Below are positions 32,330-40,420 of a stretch of DNA of 54,346 nucleotides, in pieces. This DNA comes from JANNGZ01 sp031404155 (GTDB lineage: Bacteria > Pseudomonadota > Gammaproteobacteria > Burkholderiales > Burkholderiaceae_C), in assembly GCA_031404155.1 (NCBI GenBank), contig JANNGZ010000329.1, positions 1-54,346 on the forward strand. The letters are read 5' to 3'. The position numbers and the translations under genes are program-made. The first letter of the stretch is position 1. Each line of letters begins with the position of its first letter. The notes beneath the pieces were generated by a model, which saw only the letters and a program-made list of their open reading frames with translations, was not told the DNA's origin and did no database searches.

Positions 32330-33874
32330 CTAGGCGCCGAACAAGCCCTTATGCTGCTCGCGCAGCAGGTTCTTCTGCACCTTGCCCATCGCGTTGCGCG
32401 GCAGTTCGTTCACCACGAACACGAACTTCGGCACCTTGAAGTTGGCGATCCGGCCCTTCAGCGTGGTGACGATGGCCGCGGTGTCCACCGCCGCGCCGGG
32501 TTTGCCCACCACCACCGCGACCACGCCCTCGCCGAAGTCGGGGTGCGGCACGCCGACCACCGCGCTTTCGGCCACGCCGGGCATGTCGTTGATATGGCCC
32601 TCGATCTCTGCCGGGTAGACGTTGTAGCCGCCCGAGATGATCAGGTCCTTGTTGCGGCCGACGATGCTGACGCGGCCGTCTTCGTCGATCTTGCCGACGT
32701 CGCCGGTCTTGAACCAGAGGTCGGTGGTGAACTCCTCGGCGGTCTTCTCCGGCATGCGCCAGTAGCCCTTGAACACGTTCGGGCCCTTGACCTCGATGCC
32801 GCCGACCTCGCCGCTGCGGCAAGGCTGGCCCTTCTCGTCATGCACCCGCACATGCACGCCGGGCAGCGCAAAGCCCACGGTGCCGGCGCGCCGCGCCGCG
32901 GCGCCACCGTTGGCATCGAGATAAGGGTTGGAGGTGAGCATCACCGTCTCGCTCATGCCGTAACGCTCGACGATGCGGTGCCCGGTGCGTGCCTCCCAGT
33001 CGTTGAAGGTTTCGGCCAGCAGCGGCGCCGAGCCGGCGACGAAGAGGCGCATGTGCTTGCAGGCCTCGCGGGTGAGCGCGCTCTCGTGCAGCAAACGCAC
33101 GTACAGCGTGGGCACACCCATGAACACGCTGGCTTCGGCAAAACGCGCGATGGTGGCCTTGGGGTCGAACTTGGAGAACCAGATCATCTTGCTGCCGTTG
33201 AGCAGCGCGCCGTGCAGGGCCACGAAGAGGCCGTGCACATGGAAGATCGGCAGCGCGTGGATCAGCACGTCGCCCGGCCTCCAGCCCCAGTAGTCCTTCA
33301 GCACGCGGGCGTTGGAGAGCAGGTTGGCGTGCGTCAGCATCGCGCCCTTGCTGCGCCCGGTGGTGCCGCTGGTGTAGAGGATCGCGGCGAGGTCGTCGGC
33401 CTGGCGCACCGCGGGTGTGTGCTGGTCGCTCTGCGCCGCCGCGCGGTCGAGCAGGCTGCCGCTGCGGTCGTCGTTCAAGGTGAACACGTTCGCCGTGCCG
33501 GCCTTGAATGCAATCTTGCTCACCCAGCCGAAGTTCTTGCCCGAGCACACCACCACCGCCGGCTCGGCATTGCCGATGAAGTACTCGATCTCGCTGTCCT
33601 GGTAGGCGGTGTTCAGCGGCAGGAAGACATAACCCGCGCGCAGCACCGCCAGGTAGAGCATCAGCGCCTCGACGCTTTTCTCGGTCTGCACCGCCACGCG
33701 GGAACCTTCGGGCAGGCCGAGCGAGCCGAGCAGGTTGGCGAACATCGCGCTGCCCCGTTCGAGGTCGCGCCACGAGTATTGCAGCGGCTTCGGCGTGTCG
33801 GCGGTCTCGACCGCGGTGGTGTCGAGGTCGGCGGGGAAGGCGGCACGCAGCGCGCTGAAGAGGTTGTGGTTCAT
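32330..33874 (-). CDS. matB: malonyl-CoA synthetase (malonate-CoA ligase)
   Basis: This 514-residue acyl-adenylate-forming enzyme converts malonate, ATP and CoA to malonyl-CoA. Seen: phosphate-binding loop ILYTSGTTGRSKGAML, VERYGMSET (A5), LWFKTGDVGKIDEDG (A7), GRNKDLIISGGYNVYP (A8) and the catalytic lysine region NAMGKVQKN (A10). The overall sequence is MatB-like rather than acetyl-CoA synthetase-like (shorter, 514 residues). The start ATG at 33874 overlaps the GNAT stop (ATGA). Its partner malonyl-CoA decarboxylase is two genes upstream, giving a complete malonate to acetyl-CoA route. Confidence 0.9.
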   Translation of the reverse strand: MNHNLFSALRAAFPADLDTTAVETADTPKPLQYSWRDLERGSAMFANLLGSLGLPEGSRVAVQTEKSVEALMLYLAVLRAGYVFLPLNTAYQDSEIEYFIGNAEPAVVVCSGKNFGWVSKIAFKAGTANVFTLNDDRSGSLLDRAAAQSDQHTPAVRQADDLAAILYTSGTTGRSKGAMLTHANLLSNARVLKDYWGWRPGDVLIHALPIFHVHGLFVALHGALLNGSKMIWFSKFDPKATIARFAEASVFMGVPTLYVRLLHESALTREACKHMRLFVAGSAPLLAETFNDWEARTGHRIVERYGMSETVMLTSNPYLDANGGAAARRAGTVGFALPGVHVRVHDEKGQPCRSGEVGGIEVKGPNVFKGYWRMPEKTAEEFTTDLWFKTGDVGKIDEDGRVSIVGRNKDLIISGGYNVYPAEIEGHINDMPGVAESAVVGVPHPDFGEGVVAVVVGKPGAAVDTAAIVTTLKGRIANFKVPKFVFVVNELPRNAMGKVQKNLLREQHKGLFGA

Positions 33875-34440
33875 GGTTTCACGGGTGCCGACGAAGCCGG
33901 CGGTTGGGTCTCGGGATCGGCATCCAGCCCGGCCTCGGCGTCGAGATGCAGGCACATGTGCAGTTCGTCCTGCGCTTCGCCGCCGACCAGCATCGCCCGG
34001 CGTTCGCAACCGAAGGTCCGGAAGCGGAGCGATTCGTAGAGCCGCCGGGCCGACAGGTTGTTCGCGTTGACCGAGATGTTCACCTGCCGCATCCCGGCCA
34101 CCGACCGGGCCAGGCCCAAGGCGGTGTTCATCAGCGCACTCGCCACGCCGCGGCCGCGCGCGGCGGGCGAGACGTACAAGCCCCAGATCAAGCCCTTGTG
34201 AGCCAGCTTGTGCATGCTTTCTCGGGCCAGCGCGATCACCCCCACCAGCTCGCCGTCTTGGAACGCGCCGAAGATGCCGCGGTCGTCGGCCGCCACCAGC
34301 CAGGTCTCGATCGTGGCAACCGGCAGCGCCTGCTCCTCCTCGGCGCTCGAAGCGAAGGCAGCCGGTGTTTCACGCAGCCCGGCAAGCCGCAGCGCGTGAA
34401 AGGCTGCGGCGTCGTCGGGTGCGAGGCGGCGGAGGATCAC
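33871..34440 (-). CDS. GNAT family N-acetyltransferase
   Basis: This 189-residue acetyltransferase has the acetyl-CoA-binding motif A in LYVSPAARGRGVASALM (R-G-x-G-V/A), followed by NISVNANNLSARRLYESLRF typical of the GNAT C-terminal half. The substrate is unknown; it could modify a small molecule or a neighbouring acyl-CoA enzyme (protein lysine acetylation of synthetases is known for GNATs), but that is speculation. It is coupled to matB by ATGA. Confidence 0.88.
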   Translation of the reverse strand: MILRRLAPDDAAAFHALRLAGLRETPAAFASSAEEEQALPVATIETWLVAADDRGIFGAFQDGELVGVIALARESMHKLAHKGLIWGLYVSPAARGRGVASALMNTALGLARSVAGMRQVNISVNANNLSARRLYESLRFRTFGCERRAMLVGGEAQDELHMCLHLDAEAGLDADPETQPPASSAPVKP

Positions 34441-34489
34441 CAGCGTGGACCCGTGCGCGGCGGCCGTCTTGAGCGGTAAGGTCGCCAGC

Positions 34490-35479
34490 TCATTCCAGCT
34501 TCGCCCCCGAGCCCTTCACCACCTCGGCCCAGCGCTTGATTTCGGCATTCACGAACTTGCCGTAGGCGTCGCCGTAGAGGTTCGGAGTCTCGGTGCCCAG
34601 GCTGGTCCACAGGGTCTTCATTTCGCTGCTTTCGAGCGCCTTGCGCATCTCGCTCTGCATCGCGGTCACCAGAGCGGGGGGTGTGCCCTTGGGCGCCCAG
34701 ATGCCGTACCAGGTGGCCACCTGGTACTCGGGCGCGCCGCCGGTTTTGGCCAACGCGACGTCGGGGAAGCCTGGCGCGGCCTTGTCCGCGGCGACCGCGA
34801 TCGCGCGGATGCGCCCGCCCTTGATGTGGTTCGCGCTCGAGCCGAGGCCGTCGAACATCATGTCGACCTGGCCGGCGATCAGGTCTTGCAGCGCCGGCCC
34901 GGCGCCGCGGTACGGGATGTGGGTGATGAAGGTTTTGGTTTGCAGCTTGAACAGCTCGCCGGCCAGGTGGTGCGAGGTGCCGTTGCCGGCCGAGCCGTAG
35001 TTCAGCTTGCCCGGGTTCTTGCGCAGGAACTCGAGCAGCTGCGGCAAGGTGGTGGCCTGCACCCGCTGCGGGTTGACCACGATCACCTGCGGCACGCTGG
35101 AGACCAGGCCGACCGGCACGAAGTCGGCTTCGAGGTTGTAGTCGAGCTTGGGGTACATGCTCGGCGCGATCGTGTGGTGCACCGCGCCCATGAAGAAGGT
35201 GTAGCCGTCCGGCGCCGCGCGCGCCGCGAGGCCGGCACCCAGGGTGCCGCCGGCGCCGCCCTTGTTGTCGATGATGAACTGCTTGCCGGTGTTCTTGGTC
35301 ATGGTGGCAAACAGCGGCCGCGCAAACGCGTCGGTGCCGCCGCCGGGTGGGAAGGGGACCACGATGGTCACCGGCTTGGCCGGCCAGGCGGTTTGCGCCA
35401 ACGCGGGGGCGCCGAGGCCGGCGAGCACCGCGAGCGTGGCCGCGGCGATGAGTTGGCGGCGCGGGTGGGGCAGGGTCAT
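34490..35479 (-). CDS. Bug-family tripartite tricarboxylate transporter substrate-binding protein
   Basis: This 329-residue periplasmic binding protein has a signal peptide (RRQLIAAATLAVLAGLGAPALAQ) and the Bug/TctC hallmarks PAKPVTIVVPFPPGGGTD and NYGSAGNGTSHHLAGELF. Bug proteins bind carboxylated solutes with high affinity. TctA/TctB membrane partners are absent from the window. Many Burkholderiales Bug proteins are orphans that sense or shuttle ligands. Its place between malonyl-CoA decarboxylase and matB suggests malonate or a related dicarboxylate as ligand. GGAG lies 10 nt upstream of the ATG. Confidence 0.9.
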   Translation of the reverse strand: MTLPHPRRQLIAAATLAVLAGLGAPALAQTAWPAKPVTIVVPFPPGGGTDAFARPLFATMTKNTGKQFIIDNKGGAGGTLGAGLAARAAPDGYTFFMGAVHHTIAPSMYPKLDYNLEADFVPVGLVSSVPQVIVVNPQRVQATTLPQLLEFLRKNPGKLNYGSAGNGTSHHLAGELFKLQTKTFITHIPYRGAGPALQDLIAGQVDMMFDGLGSSANHIKGGRIRAIAVAADKAAPGFPDVALAKTGGAPEYQVATWYGIWAPKGTPPALVTAMQSEMRKALESSEMKTLWTSLGTETPNLYGDAYGKFVNAEIKRWAEVVKGSGAKLE

Positions 35480-35538
35480 GGGGAACGTCTCCGTCGTGTT
35501 GTCGTGTTGAAAGGGCGCCGCCGGGGGCGAGCGTCGGA

Positions 35539-35622
35539 TCAGGGCTTCAGAACGCGGCCTATTGGTGTACCTTCGTGCTGCGCACTGCGGTATTCGCCCT
35601 TGGGGCGGCCCGGCGGGCTCAT
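35539..35622 (-). repeat. family A variant copy A6 between matA and the Bug gene
   Basis: A minus-strand frame starting MSPPGRPKGEYRSAQHEGTP and ending GRVLKP followed by TGA begins 31 bp after the malonyl-CoA decarboxylase stop. The first half matches family A in frame; a one-base deletion relative to copies A1/A3 (GAATAC for GAATTCAC) shifts the second half to RSAQHEG. No ATGA overlap with matA is present. The remaining gap (35480-35653) has no other gene. Confidence 0.8.
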
Positions 35623-35653
35623 GCGGCCGCCCTATCGGCAGTCAGAGCAGCCG

Positions 35654-37006
35654 TCATAACAGGGAAGAGATGGCTCGCGAGTGCGCCACGCGGCCGTTGG
35701 CGAAGCGTTCGTGGTAAGCCTCGATGCGGCCCAGATCGTAGAGGTAGTTCACCATCAGCCCGGCCGATTGTTTCAGACCCTTGGACGACAGGTTGGCCTG
35801 CGCATTCAGCCGCTCCAGGCGCGCACCGTTGTCGAGGTGAAAGCGCGCCACCGGGTCGCCACTGGCCTGGGGCGAGCCCTGCACCAGGTACACCGCCGCG
35901 AGCCGCCACAGCGCGTGGTGCGCGTCGCCGGGCAGGCTGGCGAGTTTGGCAGCGTGGGTGAGCGTGGTGGCGAGTTCGTCGCCGCAGGCTTCGCGCAGTT
36001 GAGCCAGCGCCCGGTGGGCACGATCGGCCGCGCCCGGCGCCAGGCCCGCCTGCGCGCCGGCATCGCGCAAGCGCGTCAGCCAGCCTACAAAACCCGGTAT
36101 CGGCGACAGGGTGCAGAAGGTCTTCAACTGCGGCAGCTCGCGCTTCAATTCTTCGGCGACACGCTTGATCAGGAAGTTGCCGAGCGAGACACCACGCAGC
36201 CCCGGCTGGCAGTTGCTGATCGAGTAAAACGCGGCGACGCGGAAGGCCTCGGCCGGCACCACCGGTGTCTTCTTGTCGATCAACGGCGCGATCGCCCCCG
36301 GCATCTCGGGCAGCAGCGCGACCTCCACGAAGATCAGCGGCTCGGCGGGCAGTTGCGGGTGGAAAAACGCGAAGCAGCGGCGGTCGGGTTGCAGGCGCCG
36401 GCGCAGGTCGTCCCAGCCGTCGACCTCGTGCACCGCCTCGTGGCGGATGATCTGTTCGAGCAGCTGCGCCGGCGAATCCCAGCTCACTTTTTGCAGCTGT
36501 AAAAATCCGGGGTTGAACCAGCTGCCGAGCAGGTGCAGCAGGTCGGCTTCCAGCGCGCGCAGATGAGGCTGCCGCGGCAGGCGGTCGAGTAGCGCACGGC
36601 GCAATTGCACGATCGCGCCGGTGCCGCCGGGCGCGCGGTTGAGGCGGCGAAACAGCTCCTGGCGCGGCGGCTCGGCGATGCGCATCAGGCGGATCAGCGC
36701 GTCCGCGCCGTCGACCGCGCTGTGGCCGGCGGCGTAGGCCTGCGCAAGTGCCAACACCTGTTGCGGGTCGGGGTTGAACTCGCGCGCCAAGTGCTCGAAG
36801 AGCTTCAAGCGCTGCTCTTCGCCAAAGGCGGCGATGCGGCTCAGGATCTCGTGCGCCAGCATCGGGCTGTTGGCGTCGCCGCGCACGCTGATCAGGCGCC
36901 GGCAATCGGCCACCACGCCGCGCAGGCTGCGGTCCACCGGGCCGCGCGGGCGCGGCGGCCCGCGGGTGGCGCGCAGGCTCGGCTGGGTTTCGGTGTCGTC
37001 GGCCAT
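35654..37006 (-). CDS. matA: malonyl-CoA decarboxylase
   Basis: This 450-residue enzyme decarboxylates malonyl-CoA to acetyl-CoA. The N-terminal half is helical; the C-terminal GNAT-like catalytic domain carries AFYSISNCQPGLRG (catalytic serine near residue 262) and ARFHLDNGARLERLN (catalytic histidine near 389), followed by KGLKQSAGLMVNYLYDL. These match malonyl-CoA decarboxylases of bacteria and mitochondria. It is the first gene of a minus-strand operon ending in matB. The intergenic 37007-37183 is shared with a divergent sensor kinase, the likely regulator. Confidence 0.92.
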   Translation of the reverse strand: MADDTETQPSLRATRGPPRPRGPVDRSLRGVVADCRRLISVRGDANSPMLAHEILSRIAAFGEEQRLKLFEHLAREFNPDPQQVLALAQAYAAGHSAVDGADALIRLMRIAEPPRQELFRRLNRAPGGTGAIVQLRRALLDRLPRQPHLRALEADLLHLLGSWFNPGFLQLQKVSWDSPAQLLEQIIRHEAVHEVDGWDDLRRRLQPDRRCFAFFHPQLPAEPLIFVEVALLPEMPGAIAPLIDKKTPVVPAEAFRVAAFYSISNCQPGLRGVSLGNFLIKRVAEELKRELPQLKTFCTLSPIPGFVGWLTRLRDAGAQAGLAPGAADRAHRALAQLREACGDELATTLTHAAKLASLPGDAHHALWRLAAVYLVQGSPQASGDPVARFHLDNGARLERLNAQANLSSKGLKQSAGLMVNYLYDLGRIEAYHERFANGRVAHSRAISSLL

Positions 37007-37183
37007 GGCATCACTTTGCGGGCGGATCGGGGCGGCGGCAAGAGCGGTTTTCCAGGCCCCGGCGGTTTTGGTCTGTCGCGCGCAACGCCGGTCGGTTCCG
37101 CGCGAGTCAAATCAGCGGCCATGGGGGTGATGGTGCGGGAGGCAAGCCGGCGCCGCGGCCGCAGCCGATGCCAGAATCCCCGC

Positions 37184-38869
37184 ATGAAAGGGAGCTTTCG
37201 ACCGCCGCGCTGGGCCTCCTGGACACCCTGGGTGCTCAGCGCCCTGGTCGTCGCCGGCACCGGCGCCCTGTGGCTCGCGCGCCACGAGCTGGCGCAGCGG
37301 CGTGACCGCTTCGACACCGACGCGCGCATCGCCCACCGGCTGCTTTCGCAGCGCGCGGTCGAGCATGACGCGATCCTCGCGACCCTCGCGCTGCTGCAAC
37401 CCGCCGCGGCCGCGGCGCCGAGCGAAGCGCGCTTGCCTGCGGTCTACCCGCAGGTGCTCGGCGTGGCGCGGCGGGAACGCGGCGCGGCCTGGGCCGACCC
37501 GGCACTGAATGCCGCCGAGGAGGTCTCGCGCCGCGCGCAACGCGCCGCACTGGCGGCCGCCGACCTGTCGCGCGGCAGCTTCACGCTGGTGCGCGCCGCC
37601 GAGCCCGCGAGTTTTGCGCTGGCGATCGACATCGAGCGCATGGTGCCCGCCGCGGAGTGGCCGCTGCGCCGCGGCGGCCCGGTGCAGGCGCGGCTCGAAC
37701 ACAATGGGCGCGCGCATCTGATCGCGGCCGGCGCGCTAGCGGGCGCGGCGGCAGGCTCGGGGAAGGCTGCCACGAGCGGCACCGCGACAAGCGCGATGAC
37801 AGGCGCGGCGACCGCCGCGAAGGCCGGCGCCACCCCGGACGCGACGGGCGCCGCGACAGGAGCAGAGGCGGCGACGGGCACAGCCACGGCAGCAGAGAAG
37901 GCGGCAGCGAAGGCCGCAGCCACCGGCGCAGCCGCGGGTGCCACGGTGGCTGATCGCGGCAGCGGCCTTTGGCACTTCGAGTTCCGCAAGCGCCTCGCGG
38001 CCGAGAGCCAGCCCTTCGACGTGGTGATCACGCAGTCGCTCGGTCTGGCCGCGTTGCCCTGGGCGGCGATGCTGCTCTGGGCCGGCGCGGTGGCCGGCGT
38101 GGTCGCCACCGGCGCCGTCGCCTGGCGCCAACGCAGCGAGCGCCAGCGCGCCGAAGAGCTGCTGCGCCTGGGCCAGGTGTCGCGCCTGAACGCGCTCGGC
38201 GAGCTGGCGGCCGGCATGGCGCATGAGCTGAACCAGCCGCTTACTGCGCTGCTCGCGAGCACGCAGGCGGCGCTGCGCATGCTGGCCGACGAACCCACGG
38301 CGCTCGCCCCGGCGCGCGACGCGATGACCCACGCCGTCTCGCAGGCGCGGCGCGCGAGCGATGTGCTCAAGCGCCTGCGCCGCGCGGTCGAACGGCCCGA
38401 GCTCGGCGCCGCGCAGCCGACGGTGCCGCTGGTGGATGCGGTGCGCAATGTGCTGTACCTGCTCGAGCCCGAATGCAAGCGGCGTGGGGTGGCACCGCTC
38501 TTCAGCGCGGACGACGCGGTGAAGGTGGGTGCCGACCCGGTGGCGCTGGAGCAGATCGTGCACAACCTGCTGATGAATGCGCTGCAGGCGCTGGAGCAGG
38601 TGCCCGCGGCCGAACGCACGCTGGAGCTGACCGTCTCGCGCGTCAAGGCGGGCGCGCAGCTGGTGGTTCGCGACAGCGGCCCGGGCCTGGCGCCGGAGGA
38701 TCTGCCGCACCTCTTCGAGCCGTTCTTCTCCCGGCGCGAAGGGGGCATGGGCCTGGGCCTGAGCCTTTGCGAGTCGCTCGCCTCGGGCCTCGGTGGTTCG
38801 CTCAAGGCGCGCCAGAACGAGCCGCGTGGCGCAGAGTTCACGCTGGTGCTGCCGCAGGCGGCGGCGTGA
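37184..38869 (+). CDS. membrane sensor histidine kinase
   Basis: This 561-residue kinase has an N-terminal transmembrane helix (WVLSALVVAGTGALWLA), a periplasmic sensor of about 220 residues, a second helix (WAAMLLWAGAVAGVVATGAV), then the HisKA domain with phospho-acceptor H347 in GMAHELNQPL, N-box HNLLMNALQAL, DSGPGL, FEPFFS and GMGLGLSL. The HELNQPL form is typical of FixL/DctB-type kinases. Residues about 184-260 are an Ala/Thr/Gly-rich low-complexity insertion (repeats of TGAATGA type) inside the sensor. The start ATG at 37184 precedes the first helix. It is divergent from matA and followed by its regulator after 95 bp. Confidence 0.88.
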   Translation: MKGSFRPPRWASWTPWVLSALVVAGTGALWLARHELAQRRDRFDTDARIAHRLLSQRAVEHDAILATLALLQPAAAAAPSEARLPAVYPQVLGVARRERGAAWADPALNAAEEVSRRAQRAALAAADLSRGSFTLVRAAEPASFALAIDIERMVPAAEWPLRRGGPVQARLEHNGRAHLIAAGALAGAAAGSGKAATSGTATSAMTGAATAAKAGATPDATGAATGAEAATGTATAAEKAAAKAAATGAAAGATVADRGSGLWHFEFRKRLAAESQPFDVVITQSLGLAALPWAAMLLWAGAVAGVVATGAVAWRQRSERQRAEELLRLGQVSRLNALGELAAGMAHELNQPLTALLASTQAALRMLADEPTALAPARDAMTHAVSQARRASDVLKRLRRAVERPELGAAQPTVPLVDAVRNVLYLLEPECKRRGVAPLFSADDAVKVGADPVALEQIVHNLLMNALQALEQVPAAERTLELTVSRVKAGAQLVVRDSGPGLAPEDLPHLFEPFFSRREGGMGLGLSLCESLASGLGGSLKARQNEPRGAEFTLVLPQAAA

Positions 38870-38964
38870 TTTCGCCGTGCCTTCGCGACCACTTCGCCAT
38901 GGGTTCGCAGTGACTACTCCATGACCGCAGCACAGCCTCCCTTCGACCCCACCCCGAACTTGCG

Positions 38965-39615
38965 ATGAACCTGCCGCAGTCCCCGCTGGTCCACCTGGTC
39001 GACGACGACGAGGCGGTGCGCACCAGCCTCTCGCTGCTGATCGGCACCGTGGGCCTGCGGGTGCATGCCTGGTCCGACCCGCAGGCCTTTCTCGACGGCT
39101 TCGACCGCGACAGCGTCGGCGCGCTGCTGCTCGACGTGCGCATGCCCGGCCTGTCGGGCCTGAACGTGCTGGAGCGGCTGGTGGCCGAGGGCGTGGACCA
39201 GCCTGTGGTGATGCTCACCGGGCATGGCACGGTGGAGATGTGCCGGCGTGCCTTCAAGGCCGGCGCCGTGGAGTTCCTGGAAAAACCGGTGAACGACGAG
39301 CAGCTGATCGAGGCGCTGCAAAACGCGGTGCGCCAGCATGTGCGCTTGCGTGAACGCGCGCGCGGCCGCCCGCAGGCCGACCGCGAGGCCGACCGCGAGG
39401 CCGAGCAGCGTTTCGCCCAGCTCTCGCCGCGCGAACGCGAGGTGCTCGGCCACATCGTGCAAGGCCTTACCAACAAGGAAATCGGACGTGTGATCGGCCT
39501 CTCGCCGCGCACCGTCGAGGCGCACCGCGCGAACCTGTTCGACAAGCTCGGTGCGCCATCGCTGGCGCTGCTGATCCGCCGCTACGCGGCGCTGGTGGAC
39601 GGCGAAGAGCCATGA
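38965..39615 (+). CDS. FixJ/NarL-type response regulator
   Basis: This 216-residue two-domain regulator has a receiver with the acidic pocket D13-D15, phosphorylation site D57 (LLLDVRMPG), T85 and K107, then a linker with repeated DREADREAE and a LuxR-type helix-turn-helix (LSPREREVLGHIVQGLTNKEIG, then SPRTVEAHRANLFDKLG). It should be phosphorylated by the preceding kinase and act on sigma-70 promoters, most obviously the divergent malonate operon. Its stop codon overlaps the ATG of repeat copy A2 (ATGA at 39612-39615). Confidence 0.92.
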   Translation: MNLPQSPLVHLVDDDEAVRTSLSLLIGTVGLRVHAWSDPQAFLDGFDRDSVGALLLDVRMPGLSGLNVLERLVAEGVDQPVVMLTGHGTVEMCRRAFKAGAVEFLEKPVNDEQLIEALQNAVRQHVRLRERARGRPQADREADREAEQRFAQLSPREREVLGHIVQGLTNKEIGRVIGLSPRTVEAHRANLFDKLGAPSLALLIRRYAALVDGEEP

Positions 39616-39735
39616 GACGTCGGGCCGCCCCAAGGGCGAATACCGGAGTGCGCAACACGGAGGTTGCCCGATGAGCCCGCAGGGCCGCCCGAAGGGCGAA
39701 TTCACCGCAGTACGCAGTACGGAGCTTGCCTGATG
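39612..39735 (+). repeat. family A junction repeats, tandem copies A2 and A3
   Basis: A2 (39612-39674) starts inside the stop codon of the response regulator gene and encodes MRRRAAPRANTGVRNTEVAR, a version with compensating frameshifts in the middle. Its TGA overlaps the ATG of A3 (39671-39733, MSPQGRPKGEFTAVRSTELA), whose TGA overlaps a third ATG at 39733. That ATG opens a 37-codon frame to 39846 (MSRTGVVVAPQG start) that resembles no known protein. Each unit carries GGAG about 7-9 nt before the next ATG. Confidence 0.88.
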
Positions 39736-39925
39736 AGCCGCACGGGTGTTGTCGTGGCGCCGCAAGGCCGCCGCGTTGCGGCGCCCGCTCGCCTGTTCGC
39801 GGTGCGCTCACGGCCACCGCGTAGTTCTACGCGGCCGCGCGCGTAGCCGAACCAATGGCGCGCTGGGCCCGCGCTTCCTAAAGTGGGCGTGTCGTCTCAC
39901 CCCCAACCTGAAAGAACCCGCGACC
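39736..39925. other. intergenic region with a strong hairpin
   Basis: After the family A array this stretch has a perfect 8-bp stem with a 2-nt loop (CCGCGTAG TT CTACGCGG, 39817-39834), possibly a terminator for the two-component operon although no T-run follows, and presumably the promoter of the GlcG-like gene. No protein gene is convincing; the 37-codon frame from copy A3 ends at 39846 just after the hairpin. Confidence 0.4.
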
Positions 39926-40420
39926 ATGAACAAGACTCTGATCACCCTGTCCGCCTTCGCTGCGCTCGCTGCCGCCTCGTCGTTGCAAGCGCAAGAGGTG
40001 CGCAGCGAGCGCAACATGTCGCTCGCACTGGCCAACCAGATCGCCGCCGCGTCGGTGGCCGCCTGCGCTGCCAACGGCCACAACGTCACCGCCACGGTGG
40101 TCGACCGCGCCGGCACGGTGCGCGCGGTGCAGCGCGCCGACAATGCCGGCCCGCATTCGGTGGACGCCAGCCTGCGCAAGGCCTACACCGCGGCTTCGGC
40201 GCGCAGCGCCACGCAGGCGATGATGGAAAACGCGCAGAAGAACCCGGGCGCCGCAAATCTGGTGCACATCCCCGGCTTCCTGCTGCTCGGCGGCGGCGTG
40301 CCGGTGAAGGCGGGCAACGACGTGATCGGCGCGGTGGGCATCGGCGGCGCGCCTGGCGGCCACCTCGACGAGCAATGTGCCAACGCCGCGCTGGACAAGG
40401 TCAAGGAGCTGCTGAAATGA
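39926..40420 (+). CDS. exported GlcG/HbpS family heme-binding-like protein
   Basis: This 164-residue protein has a signal peptide (TLITLSAFAALAAASSLQA) and a GlcG/HbpS/DUF336 domain: MSLALANQIAAASVAAC, VTATVVDRAGTVRAVQRAD, and the C-terminal VIGAVGIGGAPGGHLDEQCA. Family members bind heme or small cofactors or occur as accessory proteins beside oxidoreductases. It is probably periplasmic. It is coupled to the ankyrin protein gene by ATGA, suggesting a functional pair in the cell envelope. Confidence 0.88.
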   Translation: MNKTLITLSAFAALAAASSLQAQEVRSERNMSLALANQIAAASVAACAANGHNVTATVVDRAGTVRAVQRADNAGPHSVDASLRKAYTAASARSATQAMMENAQKNPGAANLVHIPGFLLLGGGVPVKAGNDVIGAVGIGGAPGGHLDEQCANAALDKVKELLK

